Source: Candidatus Thalassarchaeaceae archaeon
GTDB lineage: Archaea > Thermoplasmatota > Poseidoniia > Poseidoniales > Thalassarchaeaceae
Length of the DNA stretch: 7,670 nucleotides
Assembly (NCBI GenBank): GCA_029250425.1
Contig: JAQXFF010000130.1
Coordinates: forward strand, 1 to 7,670
Direction of reading: 5' to 3'
This document shows positions 4,573 to 7,670 of the stretch, in pieces (the first letter of the stretch is position 1; the number at the start of each line of letters is the position of its first letter). Below the pieces are notes generated by a model that was not told the origin of the DNA, ran no database searches, and saw only the letters and a list, made by a program, of their open reading frames with translations. A program made the translations under genes and the position numbers.

Positions 4573-7500
4573 ATGCGCACCGAGCGTATGCCATGGGCGA
4601 TACCCCTCATCCTTGCCTTTCTCATGTTGGGCATGAGCATGACAATGTTTGTCCAAGCGCCTGAAAACGCACTTTTGGACTCAGACAGTTCATGGGAAGT
4701 CGGTCTGAACGAACCGACCACTGCTGCCATTCAAGTTGCAGGAGGTGCGTCTTCAGCCCTCAAGGCAGAAGTTCCGGTTGCTCATACTGTCGAATCCATC
4801 GACCTTTCACTTTCACCAGATGCACTTGCTTACAGTGATGGTTTTTCTTGGGCAGGTGAATCGGATTGGAATGCATCAGGTGCTCAGTTAGATCGAATCA
4901 ATGTCAATATTTCTGAAGGTATGCAGTTGCTACCTCAAGAATGGGTATGGGATTTCGAAAATACCAACCATGGTTGGACATTACAATCTTCAGGAGGTTG
5001 GGCCAGAGGATATGATTCGACATTGGGTGCTACCGGTGGAGTTCATGGTGGGACGAAGGCGATTTACACTTACAATGGAAATTACCCCAATTACATGTCG
5101 GGTACTCATTGGGCAACAAGCCCAGCCATTGATTGTTCAGGATGCAGTGGCACTTGGAATCTGCAATACTGGAAACGCTTGGGTGTGGAATATCATTACT
5201 ATGACCACGCCTATGTCCAAGTCAAGAATGCGCAAGGAAGTTGGGTCCAAATCTATTCAAACGTTGGTTCTGTTTCTGATTCATCATACCAATTGGTGAC
5301 TCACAATATTGCAAACTATGTCCAAAATAACCCCGCATTCCAGGTTCGCTTTGGGTTGGGATCCACCGATGGTTCTGTAACTTACACAGGTTGGAATGTA
5401 GACGATGTTTCAATTTCACCAGCCGGCGGTGGGGGTGGTGGCGAAGAAGCAAATTGGACAAGTGCGCGTTTTGGACCGGGTATCACTGGAACACATGGCA
5501 TGGAAGGAGAGCGATATGGGATCACCTCAATTGATGCAACCATTCCCAACGGTGCTGATTTGCGACTATCTGTCCTAGATGGAGTTTCAAAAACACCAAT
5601 TCCTGGATATTCTGATTTAGAACCAACTTGGGTCGACCTAGGGTCAATTGATCCAGAAAAGCACCCCAGCCTTCGCCTCAAGCTGTATTTTGATGCAAGA
5701 GGCGGGGCTTTGTCTCCAATTGTCCATGAGATTCACATGAATCATCGATATGGCACATCATTCTCCTCGAACCCAGCGGATGCTGGGTGGTCGATGAATT
5801 CCATGAGTTGGAACAATGGCCAAATCACTGGCTCAAACGGTGCATCTGCTGTATCCCCTGTTTTCACATCTCATCGGGCTATTACTCAAATGCAATTTTC
5901 CACATCATCTTCTGGATCTTACACCCTCGAGGCATCGATTGATGACGGTGCATGGCAAACGGTTTCCCCTAGTGGGATATCCGCGTTCTCAGATTACGGC
6001 AGTTCAATTCAAATTCGAATTACATGTAGTGGTTCATGCAGCCTCACGGATTTGACACTAGAGATTCTTGGCGGACATTTACCGACAGATCCGAGTTTTG
6101 ACATTGGTCAGGATGGTTGGTCGGAATGGAACATCTCACACCCACACATTTCCAATTGGGGGTGGCAAGACCGATTCACAAATGGTGACTTGTCCACCGA
6201 TATGTCCTGGGTCGCTTCCGGGCAGAAACAAATTGGTCTGTTATTGCCAAAGAGTGGTTTGGAATCATTTTCAGTCGATTTGGATCCATTTTCTACGACC
6301 CAACCTGTAGACATATCCTTGACACTTGGTTCCACTACAATTGCGACAAAGAGTATCGGATTCACCAGTCAATCAGAATCCTTTGTCCTCACATCTTCTG
6401 ATATCCAAAACCTCAATGTTGAACTGACCAACGCCTCTACTTTCTGGGGTACTGGAACCGGAATTGAATATGCGATTGCAACCCTCGATGTACAGGGGAC
6501 CTCGGGTTCTCTACGCGTAGGAGGATTGTCAGCAATTCATCGACCCGTGGTAGATTTGTCATTCACAGTAGATTCGGCATTTGTCATGTCAATGAACCAA
6601 GCACTTCCGAGTGCCCAAATTCAATCACAACACCGCATGGTCCCATTGACACTACAATCCAGCACACCGGGTTCATTTATCGGGACAATTACTGATTTGG
6701 TCACCTCGCAAAACGTCGCTCTCGATTCTGCTCAATTGAACAATTTCTCTCAATGGGCGCCTGTGACACCATCTTGGCAATGGATGGAATTAGCGCTCAA
6801 TTATTCTTGGACAGAAGGGGTGCCCGATCATTTGTCGGTAACCGTTGAGACAGATGGTGCACGTGCTTTCTACGAATTTCCAGTTGATGGTTCAACATTC
6901 CTGATGACACGGATGGATGGAGCCACAATAGCCCCCTTGCAATTCAAGGATTCAAGTGGTGGGGCCATATTTTCTCAGGGCAATCAAAACCTTGCCGTCA
7001 CCTTACCTTTCCAAACTTCTGCTAGTCTTGAAGATTCAGACCAGTTCAAGATTAGTGCTTCACTGTACATGACTGATGGCGCACCTTCTCCACCTCATAT
7101 TGAGGTTGCAGGACAATCCAGCCAAGGTATCGAAAATGATGTGGAGATTTCAGGTTGGGATGTCTACAATGAATTGGGCAACATTATCCCCGAATCGATG
7201 TCATATTTGCGCTCAAGTAGTCCAATTGCGGTTGAGGTCTCACTTGGATTTGAAGGTCTCTTTTCGGTTTTCGGACAAGGACATGAGGCAATAAATCCCC
7301 GTACTGGTGACGTACGTGTTCACCTGTTGGAAAATGGTGCTGAGAAAATGAATACGACAGTCATTGACGAAGGCGTCGCACGATTTGACTTTAGTACACA
7401 ATCGGGAACAGGTAATGCCACCTTTTCAATTGAGATTGAACCGTTGGCAGGTCAAGAATTTATCACAAATATTCCAATGAATCGTACCTTCACCGTGGAT

Positions 7501-7670
7501 TCACTAAATCCACAGGTGATTGGACAAAACATCGCACAATTCGATCACCGTTTACCCTCACCCAACCAATTGATTCAATTGGAAATTTATGACCGTCCTG
7601 TTTTGCCAACTGATCTCACATTGATGGTTTGGAGAGAATGGGTGGATGACAACAATGTAATGGAGTCATC
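4573..7670 (+). CDS. Very large secreted surface protein with MAM-like domain (C-terminus beyond the window)
   Basis: The frame runs from ATG 4573 without a stop to the last base: 1032 codons plus two bases. Residues 1-29 form a signal peptide: a charged start (MRTER), a hydrophobic core (IPLILAFLMLG) and a likely cleavage after VQA. ATG 4588 is an alternative start. Residues about 124-283 resemble a MAM-like or similar jelly-roll adhesion domain: WDFENTNHGW at the start, CSGC (188-191), and GWNVDDVSI closing. Six glycines (285-290) form a linker. Further beta-rich segments follow, including one at about 293-385, one ending near TCSGSC (485-489), and a PTDPSFDIGQDG motif (504-515) seen in outline in other archaeal large secreted proteins. 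Ten N-glycosylation sequons are present. Probably an adhesin or cell-surface glycoprotein, perhaps with a C-terminal anchor outside the window. No catalytic motif was found. Confidence 0.85.
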   Translation, partial: MRTERMPWAIPLILAFLMLGMSMTMFVQAPENALLDSDSSWEVGLNEPTTAAIQVAGGASSALKAEVPVAHTVESIDLSLSPDALAYSDGFSWAGESDWNASGAQLDRINVNISEGMQLLPQEWVWDFENTNHGWTLQSSGGWARGYDSTLGATGGVHGGTKAIYTYNGNYPNYMSGTHWATSPAIDCSGCSGTWNLQYWKRLGVEYHYYDHAYVQVKNAQGSWVQIYSNVGSVSDSSYQLVTHNIANYVQNNPAFQVRFGLGSTDGSVTYTGWNVDDVSISPAGGGGGGEEANWTSARFGPGITGTHGMEGERYGITSIDATIPNGADLRLSVLDGVSKTPIPGYSDLEPTWVDLGSIDPEKHPSLRLKLYFDARGGALSPIVHEIHMNHRYGTSFSSNPADAGWSMNSMSWNNGQITGSNGASAVSPVFTSHRAITQMQFSTSSSGSYTLEASIDDGAWQTVSPSGISAFSDYGSSIQIRITCSGSCSLTDLTLEILGGHLPTDPSFDIGQDGWSEWNISHPHISNWGWQDRFTNGDLSTDMSWVASGQKQIGLLLPKSGLESFSVDLDPFSTTQPVDISLTLGSTTIATKSIGFTSQSESFVLTSSDIQNLNVELTNASTFWGTGTGIEYAIATLDVQGTSGSLRVGGLSAIHRPVVDLSFTVDSAFVMSMNQALPSAQIQSQHRMVPLTLQSSTPGSFIGTITDLVTSQNVALDSAQLNNFSQWAPVTPSWQWMELALNYSWTEGVPDHLSVTVETDGARAFYEFPVDGSTFLMTRMDGATIAPLQFKDSSGGAIFSQGNQNLAVTLPFQTSASLEDSDQFKISASLYMTDGAPSPPHIEVAGQSSQGIENDVEISGWDVYNELGNIIPESMSYLRSSSPIAVEVSLGFEGLFSVFGQGHEAINPRTGDVRVHLLENGAEKMNTTVIDEGVARFDFSTQSGTGNATFSIEIEPLAGQEFITNIPMNRTFTVDSLNPQVIGQNIAQFDHRLPSPNQLIQLEIYDRPVLPTDLTLMVWREWVDDNNVMES

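Noticed and set aside
4037..4636. 199-codon plus-strand frame opposite rpiA
   Set aside because: It is antisense to highly conserved RpiA motifs. The Ser/Pro-rich translation resembles a reverse-complement artefact.
4468..4656. His/Cys-rich N-terminal domain of RpiA with a CPQC knuckle
   Set aside because: It lies antisense to the start of the exported protein and over the palindrome, and adds length not found in RpiA. I treat it as an open but untranslated frame.
5222..6365. Several plus- and minus-strand frames of 79-99 codons within the exported-protein gene
   Set aside because: All overlap the single continuous 1032-codon frame, which has a signal peptide and domain structure. The small frames have neither.

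Overview
The window looks like archaeal chromosome, most likely a planktonic euryarchaeon of the Marine Group II (Poseidoniales) type. The evidence is an archaeal-type asparaginyl-tRNA synthetase, a tRNA gene with no encoded CCA, glycosyltransferase-family proteins with archaeal-style C-terminal membrane domains, and a very long secreted beta-rich protein with many N-glycosylation sequons. The lineage is inferred from protein style; there is no rRNA or other decisive marker.

Layout. (a) 1-1091, minus strand: a family 2 glycosyltransferase resembling polyprenyl-phosphate sugar synthases. Its stop overlaps the start of a small membrane protein that leaves the window at base 1 (ATGA overlap). 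(b) 1118-1948, plus strand, divergent from (a): a membrane-anchored protein that keeps the outline of an archaeal family 2 glycosyltransferase but has lost the recognisable nucleotide- and metal-binding motifs. It looks like a pseudoenzyme. (c) 1950-4467, minus strand: rpiA, tRNA-Lys(CUU), asnS and an 80-residue two-helix membrane protein, in transcription order. The membrane protein's ribosome binding site overlaps the asnS stop codon. It meets gene (b) tail to tail with a single base between the stop codons. (d) 4573 to the window end, plus strand: an exported protein of at least 1032 residues, cut by the window edge. It has a signal peptide, a MAM-like jelly-roll region, a glycine linker and further beta-sandwich-like segments. 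Because no stop lies in the window it is easily missed.

A perfect 16-bp palindrome with a CTATAG core sits between the divergent rpiA and exported-protein genes. It is the best candidate regulatory site, and its position fits a short rpiA start (4467 or 4461) rather than the longest open frame.

Functionally, (c) is housekeeping: pentose phosphate metabolism and translation. (a), (b) and (d) are plausibly linked through the cell surface, as lipid-linked sugar synthesis on one side and a sequon-rich surface protein on the other. That link is inference. No mobile element, CRISPR array or rRNA was seen, and there is no gene-free stretch over 300 bases.
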